This document shows, one piece after another, positions 16,501 to 28,500 of a stretch of 42,868 nucleotides of DNA. Made by a program: the position numbers and the translations under genes. Numbering within the stretch: the stretch's first letter is position 1; every line of letters starts with the position of its first letter. The notes under the pieces are model-generated. The model searched no databases. It had not been told where the DNA came from and saw only the letters and a list, made by a program, of their open reading frames with translations. This DNA comes from Anaerolineae bacterium (GTDB lineage Bacteria; Chloroflexota; Anaerolineae; B4-G1; DUEL01). Location of the stretch: assembly GCA_016926575.1 (NCBI GenBank), contig JAFGOJ010000454.1, positions 1 to 42,868 on the forward strand. The letters are read 5' to 3'.

Positions 16501-19500
16501 TGCGGGTAACCTATTACGGCACCAACTATTTCCCGCACCAGGGTTATCTTGCCAACATCGCCGCGCAGTACAGCAAGGACGCCCTGGCCCGCTTCCTGGT
16601 CGGCGGCCAACCGACGACGGATGCACCCACCCTGCTGTTCGCGCGCGAGGAGTATTTCCGCAGCGCCAATCTGGACGCCGTGCCGCACACGAATGGGGCT
16701 GCCCAGGCGACAGTTGAACTGAAGCCGGAGGAGTACGCGGTGGAGACGGTGGCGACCGTCCAATGGGCGCCCTACCGCTATCGGAATGGCCAGTGGCAGG
16801 CCTACCCCATCGCCGAGTACATGGACGTGCTCGACCTGCGCATCGGCGATCTGTTCAAGGGCGTTCCCGATTTCTACGATCCGAACGACCTTGAGAACAG
16901 CGAGCTGGCGCTGGACGGCGCGGTCATGGCCGCACAGTCCAGTTACCTCGCCTTCTACAACGGCGTCTCCAACATCGTCCAGCGCGGCGCGATCGCCTAT
17001 GCGCAGGCGGACTTTGTGTGGACCGACCGGCAACTCCTCGACTGGACGTACCTCACGGCGCGCAAGGGCCTGATCATCGGCACCAACGCCGTCACAGTGG
17101 GCGTCGTCGAGACGCTCATCAACAAGATCGTGGACAAACTTGCGGCGAAGGCCATCGAACAGAACGTCCTGGCACTGTTCCAACAGGCGTTCCCAACGTT
17201 GGACTTTGCACAGAAAGCCGCCGAGATCGGGAAATGGGCTCAGTTCAAGGAGTTTGTCGGCGGTTTGTCGTGGGCGGGCTTCAAGAGCAGCGTCAGCGGC
17301 TTTGTATCGGACAAATGGGGCATGGTGACGGCGAAGCTGAAGGATCTGTTCGCGTGGGCCAGGGGCAGCCCGGGATGGGCATTGGCGGGTGCGGTCCTGG
17401 CGCTCACGACGATCGTCGCGGTTGCCGCTCTGGCCGGCGCTGGAAAATGGGACGTCGCGATCTCGGTGGGAGTCCTGGGGCTGAGCATGTTCTCACTGGG
17501 CAAGGCCATCTACAACCTGGTGACGTATGGCGCCTCCGAAGGGATCCAGGTCGTGACGCAAACCGTCAAGATCTTTGGCACAGTCACGAGCACGGCCAAC
17601 GTTGCCGGCGTCATCGGCCTGATCATCGCGGCAGTGGCGGCGATCGGGTTCTTCGTCTACGCCTGGGCCTCCAGCGGTGTGGGTATCTTTAGCCTGGCCT
17701 TCAACGCCATGCTGGCCCAGACGATTGCCCAGATCGTCGTGGCGGTCATCATGTTCGCCATCGCCGCGATTCCCGTCGTCGGACAATTGATCGTGGCGAT
17801 CATCGCCGTGATTGATTCCCTGATTGCCCTGATCTGCACCGCCATCGGAGAAGAGGCGCGCACCAACGTCGCCGGGCAGTGGCTCTGCCGCGGACTTACC
17901 GGCGTGGCGACGGAACTCATCCGCAACGTCATCTACGACGCGCACGACCTGGTGGACCTGCGCAACCCCGACCGGCTGCAATTCTTCAACTTCGATCAGC
18001 AAGTCTCCGAATCCCAGGGCGTATCCGAAGGCAGCACCGTCCGCTACAGCACCTCCGTCACCACCACCATCCAACTGGCGCACGTGTTCCCCGACTGGGA
18101 AGAGATGCTCGAGGGCTGGAGGAGCGGCACGCGCCTGATCCCCATCGATTGGAAATCCCTGTCCTACGCCTACCAGTTCAACAACGATGACCTGCGGACA
18201 GCCCACTACACCTACAACCTCCAAACCGTGCAGGCGAACACCCACGAAACCCTGTCCCGCTACAGCGAAGACGAGGGGGCCCTGGTATGGCAACAGACGC
18301 AGAGCGATTTCGGCTACATGGAAATCGTGCCCTTCCTTGCCGTCAACTCCACCAGTACCTACGACACGCTCGACGAAACCGGCATCAACCGCCCTGTATC
18401 GCTCTACCTGGCGGAAGGATACAACGTGCCCCTCCAGGAGTGCTTCGTAGTACCTGATCCGCCCGGCTGCATCATTGCCCCGTACGTTCCCTTCCTCTGC
18501 TTGGTCCCGGTTTGCCACATCCGGGACAATGCCGCCACCAGCCACATAGACCTGGGCCAAAGAATGTACCTCGACGTCTTCCCGGAGAACCTGAGCCAGT
18601 TCTACGACCTGGCCCCCAAAGATGGGGGCTATGCGCTGGCCTGGGGTCAGACCGGCGATGTGACCTTCCCGCGGCAGCGGGACGCCGACGGCGACGGGCT
18701 GCTCACCGTGGCACTGGGCGGCTCCGACCCCGACGACAGCAAGTGGGACTCGGACGGCGATGGCCTGGGCGACTATTTCGAGTACACCGTCGGCAGCGAC
18801 CCCACCCAGCCCGACGGCGACGGCGACGGACTGACCGACCAGGTCGAGTTCCGCCTGAGCACCGACCCCTACCGCGCCGACAGCGACGGTGACGGACTGA
18901 CGGACGCCGAGGAAGCGCGCGGCTGGGAGTTCGTGTACGACCTCACCACCGGCGGCCAGCTGCGCACCCGCGTCACCTCCGACCCCTTGACCCCAGACGC
19001 CGACGGCGACGGACTGACCGACTTTCAGGAAAAGACCTATGGATTCAACCCCCGCGTCCCGGAAAGCGACACCGTGCTGACGCTGGATTCGCGGGTGTAC
19101 GAAACGAGTGCCCCCCACCTGCTGCTGCGCTTCGAGGAGGATGCCGGGGCCGCTGCCTTTGGCGATTCGTCCGGCTACGGAAACGTCGCCGCCTGCGACG
19201 GGGACGGCTGTCCCACCGTCGTGGAAGGCAGATATGGCAACGCCCTCCAGTTCGACGGCGCCGACGATTGGGTGGAAGGGCCGGAGATGGACATCCCCGA
19301 CGACTTTACCCTTGCCCTGTGGGTCAACCCCGACCGGACGAGTGACGGCCAGACTTTCATCGGCAAGCACACGGCGGGAGGTGCCAATCTCATCGTGTTC
19401 GGCTTCTCGACCGGCGGCTATTCCTTCAACATCAGGGGCGCCTCCTACGCCGCGGGAACCAAGACGACCGGCTGGCAGCACCTGGCCGTCGTCGGGCACA

Positions 19501-22500
19501 GGACCGGCGCCTCAACGACTGAGGTGACAGTGTATAGGAACGGCGACCTGCTGTGGCAGCACACGCTCAGCTCCGTGGCGGGCGACGTCTCCGGCAAGCC
19601 CTGGGCGATCGGCCAGGAGTGGGATCCCGGCGGCCCAAGCGATTTCTTCGACGGCGCGATTGACGAGGTTGCCGTCTTTGACCGCGCCCTCTCGGAGACC
19701 GAGATCGAGGCCCTGATGAGGGCGCAGTACAACCCCAGCGACCTGTTCGTCCGGCCCGACGATCTCTTGCGCTACGAGGCGGCGATCAAGAACGAGCTGC
19801 TCGGCCGCCAGGCCCAGGGGCTGCTGACCACCGACTTTCCACCCACGACGCTCACCGGCAGCACTGTCAACCCGGTGTCGTTCATGTTGCAGCCACAGGA
19901 GACCGCCGTGATGTCCGGCAGCGTGCAGGTGAACTCTGCCGTGGCCTCTGGCACCGCCATCAGCCTGACCCAGGTGGCCGGGGCCGTCATCCTGGACTGG
20001 CGCGAGCAGTCGGGCTTTGCCGAGATGTGGCTGCCGCTGAACGAGATCAGCACGACGACCACGTTCCAGGACTATTCCGGGAACGTGCCTCAGCGCAACG
20101 GCAGATGCTCCGGCGCCCACTGTCCGGCGCGCGAGCAGCCTGGCTACTTTGACTACGGCCTGCGCCTCGACGGAATCAATGACTATGTGGTCTTGAGCGA
20201 CACCATGACGCTGGGCCTCAAGGACAGCAGTTTCACCGTCTCCGCCTGGGTTAACGGCGCCGCGTTCTCCAGCAACGATCAGGCCATCATGGGCACGGAT
20301 ACGCAGAGCACCAACCAGGGGCTGCACCTGGTCGTCCGCAACGGCAAGCCGTACATGGGCTTTTACGGGAACGACCTCGACAGCGGCTTTACGCTCTCGG
20401 ACGGCCGCTGGTACCACGTCGTCTTCCGCTACACCCAGAGCACCGGCGAGCAGGCCATCTTTGTCAACGGCGAGCCCAGGAACTGGCGCACCGGCGCGGC
20501 TGCGTTCCAGGGCAGCGGTACAGTCTACCTGGGCCGTGCGCTGGGCGGCAACTATTTCAATGGCTGGATGGACGACGTGCGTGTCTTCCAGCGCGCGCTC
20601 ACACGGGACGAGATCCGCGCCCTCTACGGCCAGCCCGTCCTGAGATTTGGCTTCGAGCCAAGCGTATACAATGTATACCTCGACGAGTCCGGCTTCGGCA
20701 ACTTTGCCGCCGGCGCCACCTGCCCGTCCTCCCAGCAGAACGGGATCAGCGGTGGGGCGCTAGAGTTCAGCGGGATGCAGCAGTGCTCCATGTTCATGAG
20801 CGAAAGCCTGAACCTGTGGGACAGCGCGTTCACGCTTTCGATCTGGCTTTACCCTAGGACCACCGGTTCCAGCACGTACGACGACTATACCCAGGGCATC
20901 TTTGGCAACTACTGGAGCTACCGCGACACTGCCGCCAACAACACCGACGCGGCCGCGCAGAGTTATCCCACCCTGTTCCGGGTGGGGCGCCGCTTGCGCT
21001 TCGGCTTTGGCGACGGCACGACCTGGCGGCACTGGGATACCGGCGATGTCCTCACCCTCAACAAGTGGAACCACGTAGTCGTGGCCTTTGGCCCCATTTA
21101 CGACCAGGACGGCAACTTCCTGGAGAACCGTATTACCTTCTACGTTGACGGCACGCCTGTGAAGAGCGAGGGGGTGGGAAGCGCCGCCCCACGCTACTCC
21201 TGGCTCTACAACTTTCTCATCTCCATCGGCCAGGTCAGCAGTATGGCCAGGCTCTACGTAGACAACATCTGGGTGGACGACGAGAAAGACGGCAGCGGGT
21301 CAGCAGAGCTGTGTCTGGCCTGGGACGAGCAGGAGATATACAACCAGGGAGACATAGGCGACGACAATGGCGATGGCAAGTCGTATTCCGTGAGCCACGA
21401 AGAGGTGTTCATCAACAGCGGCACACTCAGGATGTGGGAGGACGATCGCGACCACTCCAGCCGCGGCACCCGCTGCGGTGCCAGGCCTGACGACGACGAC
21501 GACCCGCTCGACGGCGGCACGCGCGATAGCGGCGGTTGGTCCTTCGACATCTACTACCCTGGCTTGGGACGGAGTGGCTACTCCTTCTCTGGCGACACCG
21601 AAGGCACGCTGTACCTGAGCAAGGACAACCCCTCCATCCCCTTCCATGGCCGCATAGACGAACTGACCCTGTACAAGCGCGCGCTTTCGGCCGAGGAGGT
21701 GCAGGAACTGTACCTCTCCGTTTCCGCTGCCCTGCGCCTGCGCCTGGACGATCCGCCCGGCAGCGACACTTTCGAGAACTCGCTGGATCTGAGCCGGCAG
21801 AGCGACGCCTACTGCTCGGGCAGCAGATGCCCCACCGCCGGCGTCAACGGGCGCGACCTCCAGGCCACCTTGTTCGACGGGAACGATGTGCTCAACACCA
21901 ACCTGACCGTAGACCAGTCCAGCAGTTCTGCCGGCGTGACCATGATGGCCTGGGTCTACCCCACGAGCACCAGCAGCGGGGTGCACCACGTGATCAGCAC
22001 CTACGCGGGAGGCGACTATCTGTGGTCCCTGCTGAGGAATGGCGACAAGTGGGCCTTCAACACCGGCATCGGCGTTCAGACGACCCTCGCTTCCGTCGAC
22101 GTGGGCCGCTGGCAACACATCGCTGTCGTCTACGACCCTGCCCACGGAACGACCAGCTTCTACAAGGACGGCGTACGCGAGTTCCAGAGTGTATATGGCA
22201 TGGCCTACCACAGCACCAGCAACACCGTCGCCATCGGCGGCAGGTCCGGCGGTGGCCTGTACTTTGATGGCCGCATAGACGACGTGCGCATCTTCAAACT
22301 GCCGCTCTCCGCCGCAGACGTCGCCAGCATCTACCGGGCTGCGCCCATCCTCCAAATGCACTTTGACGACGACCCGGCAAACACGACGCAGTTCAGAGAC
22401 AGTTCCGGCAACGGCCTCAACGGCACCTGTTCCCGGCTCCCCGGCTATTATGACCGCTGCCCCAAGGTTGGGGAGGGCATTCAGGGACAGGTTGGCCTGG

Positions 22501-25500
22501 CGGCCGACTTTGACGGCGTGGACGACTATTTCACCGTTCCTGACGACGATCGGTTGGACCTGGATGCCTTCAGTGTTGGCCTGTGGATCATGCCCACGGC
22601 GAACTTGACGCGCACGCAGATTCTGCTCAGGAAGGGTGAATATGACGACATCAACTTTGAGCTGCACGTCGAAGGGGGTACCCTGAAACCGATCGTGAGT
22701 TTTCACGACTGCGCGGGTTGGGGTGCTTACAGAGAGCTCGCGAGCAGCACGCCCTTGATAGTGGGCCAGTGGAATCATGTGCTGGGCACGTACGACGGGC
22801 AGGAACTCGTGATCTATGTCAACGGCTACGAACAGGGCCGAACGCGCCTGGCCGCGACGCCGTGCCACAATGACGCCACGTTGTTCGTCGGGATGGGCGC
22901 CTTACCGCCTGCTGCTCGCATAGACGAACTGACCATCTACGATCACGCACTGGGACCCTACGAAGTGCGCGATATCTTCCTGTACCAGGGTCGCTGGGTG
23001 GAGGATCGCCAGAGCCACACCATCGTCGTGGACGACGAATACCCCGTCTCCGCGCTGCTCTCATACGCCCCCACGCAGCCCTACCGGGCCAATCAGTACG
23101 TGGGGATGCACGTCGAGGCGCACGATGCCACCTCCGGCGTCAGTCTGGTCGAACTGGGCGTAAAACCCAGTGGCCAGGCCGCCTACACCTGGACTGCAGC
23201 GCCGCCCTGCCAGCAAACTGCCAATGGCATCGCCTGGTGCCCTGCCTTCGATCCCACGCAATTGGGCGGCGAGGGTGTCTACACGCTACAGACCCGCGCC
23301 ATCGACCGGGTCGGCCACCGCGAAACGCCCGCCCAGGAGTATGTCGTCTACGTGGACGGCACGCCGCCGACGATCGCTTCTGCGCTGGCGAGCGGCACGG
23401 TGGTCGGCGCCTCGCCGCACCCCAGCCGGCCCGGCGCCTGGCGTGTACCTCTGCGCGGCACGGTCAGCGATCCAATCATTGCAACGGGCGTGCCGGGCAG
23501 CGGCGTGCGGCCCGATAGCGTCTGGGTGACACTGCTCACGCCTGCCGGCGCGCCCGCCGGAGAGGGGCCGCAGCTGGCCGCGCTCAACGGCGTGACGTGG
23601 ACAGTGGCCTACGACTTTGGAACCAGAGAGCCTACCGGCGTCTACACGCTCCATGTCGAGGCCGCCGACCGCGCGCCGACCGCCGATACGTTGGGTAACC
23701 GGCGGGCCGTGGACCTGGGCACCATCGTCGTGGACGCCGTTGCCCCCAGCGCCGGGTTGAGTGTGCAGGACGTGCCCACCACGGCGGTCACGTCCATGCT
23801 GCCGTTCAGCGGCACCGTCGTAGAACTGCCCGCCCTCGATCACACCGTCCTGCGCCTGCACCTGGACGAGGTGTCCGGCGCCAGCACCTTCTACGATGCC
23901 TCCGGTTATGGGCACAACGCGACCTGCGAGGCCTCCTGGAGTGTCTGCCCTGCCATGACGGATGGCGTGTATGGCCACGCTCTCCAATTCGACGGGCAGG
24001 ACGATTGGATCGAGACTCGCCAGAGCCCCTTCCTCGATCTCAGCGGCGGCAGTTTCAGCGAGGCCTTCTGGGTCTACCCCACGCTCCAGGACGATTATGA
24101 GCACGGTGTCCTGGGCTGGGAGAGCATCGTGGCGGACCGGTATAACTACCCCAGCGTGTGGGTGGTCCAGCGTACCAAGATCCATGCTGGCTTTGGCGAT
24201 GGCGTGAACTGGAACACCATCACCACGGACGACATCCTGACCCCCAATGCCTGGAACCACGTCGCCGTCACCTTTGACGGCAAGAGTTACAAGGTGTACG
24301 TCAACGGCGCAGAGCGCTTCTCGACTGATGATTACGCCGGGAGGAAACCGTACGCGGAAACGCGGGTTATGATCGGCAGCGCAGGCGCCAGCCGGTACTT
24401 GAGGGGTACGCTCGACGAGGTGATCATCCTCAGCCGTGCGCTCCTGCCGGGCGAAGTGCGCACGCTGGCCCAGTCCCAGGTGGTCGGCGTGAGCGCGGTG
24501 CAGGTTGCCTTCACGCCGAACCTGTACGCCTGGCCCTTCTACAACGAGCAGACCCCCGCAGGTCAGGCGCTCCACCTGCCCTTCGAGGACGCGCCAGACG
24601 AGAACGGCTCCCTCACCTTCTATGACATCTCAGGGAACGGACATCACGGCCAGTGCGGCGCCAGGTGCCCTGCCACCGGTCAGAGCGGCCACGACGGAAA
24701 CGCCGCCGGTTTCGACGGCAGCGACGATTTCGTCGGCATCTCTGGATTCGGCAGTTTCACCACCACCACTGTCTCGGCATGGGTCTATCGCACTGGGGAG
24801 AACTCGACGCGCGAGACCATCGTGTCGTACAAGACGCACGGTGGCTGCGGCTTTACGCTTGCCCTGAACGAGACCAATCTCTCTTTGCCCAAGTCGAATC
24901 CCCTGCGGTTCAATAACCAGTACCCACGCTTATACGTCAACGTCGGCGGCACCTGGGTATCTGCCGAGCAGCAGCTGCCTATTCCGCAGAACCAATGGGT
25001 GCACCTGGCCGGCACCTACGATGGTCAGACCATCCGCCTCTACCGCGACGGCCAGGAGGTTGCCAGTACCCCGGCTCCCGGCGGTATGACACAATGCACA
25101 GCGGACGTCGCCGTAGGCAGCCGCTCTTCACAGGACATGCACTACTTCCCCGGCAGCCTAGACGAGGTGCGCATCTTTGAGCGCGCACTGTCGCCTGCCG
25201 AGATCCGCTCGCTCTACCTGGGCGCGGGGCCAGTGCTGGCACTGCCACTGGACCAGGCGTGGATCACCGATGGCTCCGTTCTCCCCGACATCTCCGGCTG
25301 GCAGCACGACGGCACATTGCACGCCGCCGGCACTTCCAGCAACCTGGCTGTGGCGGGCCAGGTCGGCCCGTATGCCCTGAACCTGGAGGGCGGCAACTAC
25401 TACGTCGCCGTGCCCGATAGTGCCGCATTCGACCTATCCACCTTCAGCGTCGGCGCCTGGGTCATGCCCTACTGGACGAGCTCACAGCCGCAGCCGTTGG

Positions 25501-28500
25501 TGGTCAAGCGCGGCGCGAGCGCCGCGCAGCAGAACTATGGGCTGTACCTGTACTATACGAACCTGTATAATGGAAACTCGGGCCACCTGCGCTTCTCCTT
25601 TGGAGACTGTGCGGCGACCCGCGAATTCAACAGCACCGCCACCCTGAACTGGCGGCAGTGGAACCACGTGATGATGACCTACGACGGCGCTCACTTCAAG
25701 GTGTACATCAACGGCGCCCTGGATCGCAGCGTGGACGTCGCCGCGACGCCGTGCCAGAACGCGGAGCCAGTCAGGATCGGCGGTGGGGTGCCGACAGGCT
25801 CGCTCCTGCCGTTCGCCGGCCGCGTGGACGAAGTGCGCGTCTACCCACGCGCGCTTTCGGCTACCGAGGTCGCGGCGCTCAACGAGAACCGCTGGCGCGC
25901 AGCCAGCCTGAGCGCGTCGGGGGCCGGTGCGGAGCAGGCGACCTGGACCGCCCAGGTGCCCGCCGGGCTGGAGGGCGACTACCGCGTAGACCTGCGCGGC
26001 CAGGACACGGCCAACCACACCGACAACTCCGGCAGCAGCCTGGGCGTGTGGGCGCCCACTGTGGATACGCTGGCCCCGCGCGTGACGCTGACCCGCACGC
26101 TGGTAAGTGGCGCGTACCATTACCGCATGGTGGCCGAGGACTATAACCTGACCGACGAGGGTCTGCACGCTCCCTGCGACGTGGGCGTGATCGTCACCAG
26201 CCAATACTTCCAATCCCCCTGGTACCTGGCGCTCTCCGCGCAGACGCAAGAGCGCAACCAGCGGCTCTACCAGTTGGCTGCCGAGTGCGAGGTGCCTGCC
26301 TGGATGATGCCTGGCCTGGTGGGCAGTTACGATACGCCCGGCCTTGCTTCCGGCATCGCCCTCTCCGGCACCACCGCCTATGTGGCCGACGGCGAGGCTG
26401 GCCTGCAGATCCTGGACATTTCCAACCCGGCGATCCCGCGCCTGGTGGCGACTTTCGACACGCCAGACACCGCCCTCGCCGTGACCCTGCCGCGCGTGGG
26501 ACAGGGTCAGGCTGCTCCCGGCGCCGAGGCCAGCACACCTAGGGGCGCCGCGGATTCCATTCCGCGCTACACAGAGCGCAGCTACCTGGCCCGCGAGCAA
26601 GACACCGGCGTGGATGCTGCCCTGCGCCCGTCTGAGGCGCCCTCACCGTATGAGCCCCGCGAGGCGCCGCTGGCGTCCGATATCGTCCCGATCCACGCGG
26701 CGGCATCTTCTGCGCGGCCCGGCAGCACATCCCCCTCGAAGGTTGACCGCTCCGCCGTCCAGCAGGGCGGCGACCCCGACCTGATGGTCGAGAGCATCGT
26801 CGCAGAGCCGGCTGCGGTTGGCCTCAATGAGCCGTTCACCGTCACCGTGGTGGTCAAGAACCAGGGCCCAGACGACGCGGGCGGCAACTTTCACACCGGC
26901 ATCTACGCTGACTTTGACCCGGCAGGACAATGCGACTGCTGCATCCACAGCTGGGCCTGCACCAGCGTCGTCTCCCTGACCGCCGGCCTCACCGCCACCC
27001 TGACATTCACCCACACCGGCTTCTCCCGCCCGGGGTATCATCGCATCTACGCCCAGACCGATTCCTACTGCGCCTACCTGGACAGCAACTGGGACAACAA
27101 CACCTCCGCCCCCATCACCGTCACGGTGCGCTTCTTCACCGTGACCATGACGAGCCCGGCGGGCAATGGCCTGGAAATCGCACGCGACGGCGTCATCTCG
27201 GCCACGTTCAGCCAGGTCGTGAGCGGCACCACCTTCAGCACACGCACCTTCACCGTGCGCGGCAATCAGACGGGCGTGTACACCGGCGTGGGACAGGCTG
27301 TCAGTTGGTCCTACATCTTCGATGCGGCGCGCGACTTTATGCCGGGCGAGACGCTGGTCGTCAACCTGAGCGACGGCATCCTGGCGGACGACGCTACCCC
27401 GCTCCTGCCCTACGCCTGGCAGTTCCGCAGCGCCGTAGACGGCGGCACAGGCGCCTTCCAGGACAGCGGCCAGAGCCTGGGCAGCGCCGGCTCCTACGGC
27501 ATCGTGCTGGGCGACGTGGACGGCGACGGCGACCTCGACGCGCTCACCCGATACGCCGCCGACCCGGTCAGGGTCTGGCAGAACGACGGCAGCGGTGTCT
27601 TTACCGACACCGGCCAGAGCGTCGCCAGTTCCAACGTCGCCGACTTCGCCCTGGGCGACCTCGACGGCGACGGCGACCTGGACATCTTTATCGGCGAAGG
27701 CTATGCCCAACCCAAGCGCGTCTGGCTGAACGATGGGACAGGCGTCTTTACCGACAGCCTCCAGTACCTGAGCGGCGTCGAGGAGACGCTGGCCGTGGCG
27801 CTGGGCGATCTCGACGGCGATGGCGACCTGGACGCCTTTGCCGGAAATCGCGGGCTTGGGCCCTATGACGCCAACCAGGTCTGGCTGAACGACGGCGCGG
27901 GCGTCTTTAGCCTCGGCCAGAACGTGGGCGCGGAACCCACCCTCGACGTGGCGTTGGGGGACGTGGACGGCGACGGCGACCTGGACGCTCTTGTGGGCAA
28001 CGAAAGCCTGTCCAACACCGTCTGGCTGAACGACGGGCTGGGGAATTTCAGCGACAGCGGCCAGGCCCTGGGCAGCGGCGACGTCGCCGTCTACGTGGCG
28101 CTGGACGACCTCGACGGCGACGGCGATCTGGATGCCTTCACCGCCGGCTACATGCTGCAATCCGGCCGTGTCTGGCTGAACGATGGTTCCGGCGTCTTTG
28201 CCGACAGCCTGCAAAGCCTGCCCAGCCCAGGTTCTCTGCCCGTGGAATTGGGTGACCTGGATGGCGACCACGATCTGGACGTAACCCTCGACGGCGGCGA
28301 CATCTGGTTGAACGATAGCACGGGCATCTTTACCGATAGCCTCCAGTCCATCGGCCTTGGCTGGCCAGACGGCGCCCTGGCGTTGGGGGACGTGGATGGC
28401 GACGGCGACCTGGATGTCCTGCTTGGGCAGGACTCGCCGGATGGCGAGATGTTCGTGGATGCCGTCACGCTCTGGCTCAACACCCGCCTGGCCCACGACG

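Noticed and set aside
15096..17183. Long minus-strand open frame (695 codons) opposite the giant gene, with similar frames at 17493-19499, 21300-22868 and 26643-28895
   Set aside because: These are GC-rich shadow frames. Their compositions lack recognisable motifs and they mirror repeat periodicity of the real gene.
27450..28480. Possible CRISPR or satellite array from the regular GACGGCGACGGCGAC words
   Set aside because: The periodicity is in-frame FG-GAP coding sequence with diverged units and variable spacing, not identical repeats with unique spacers.
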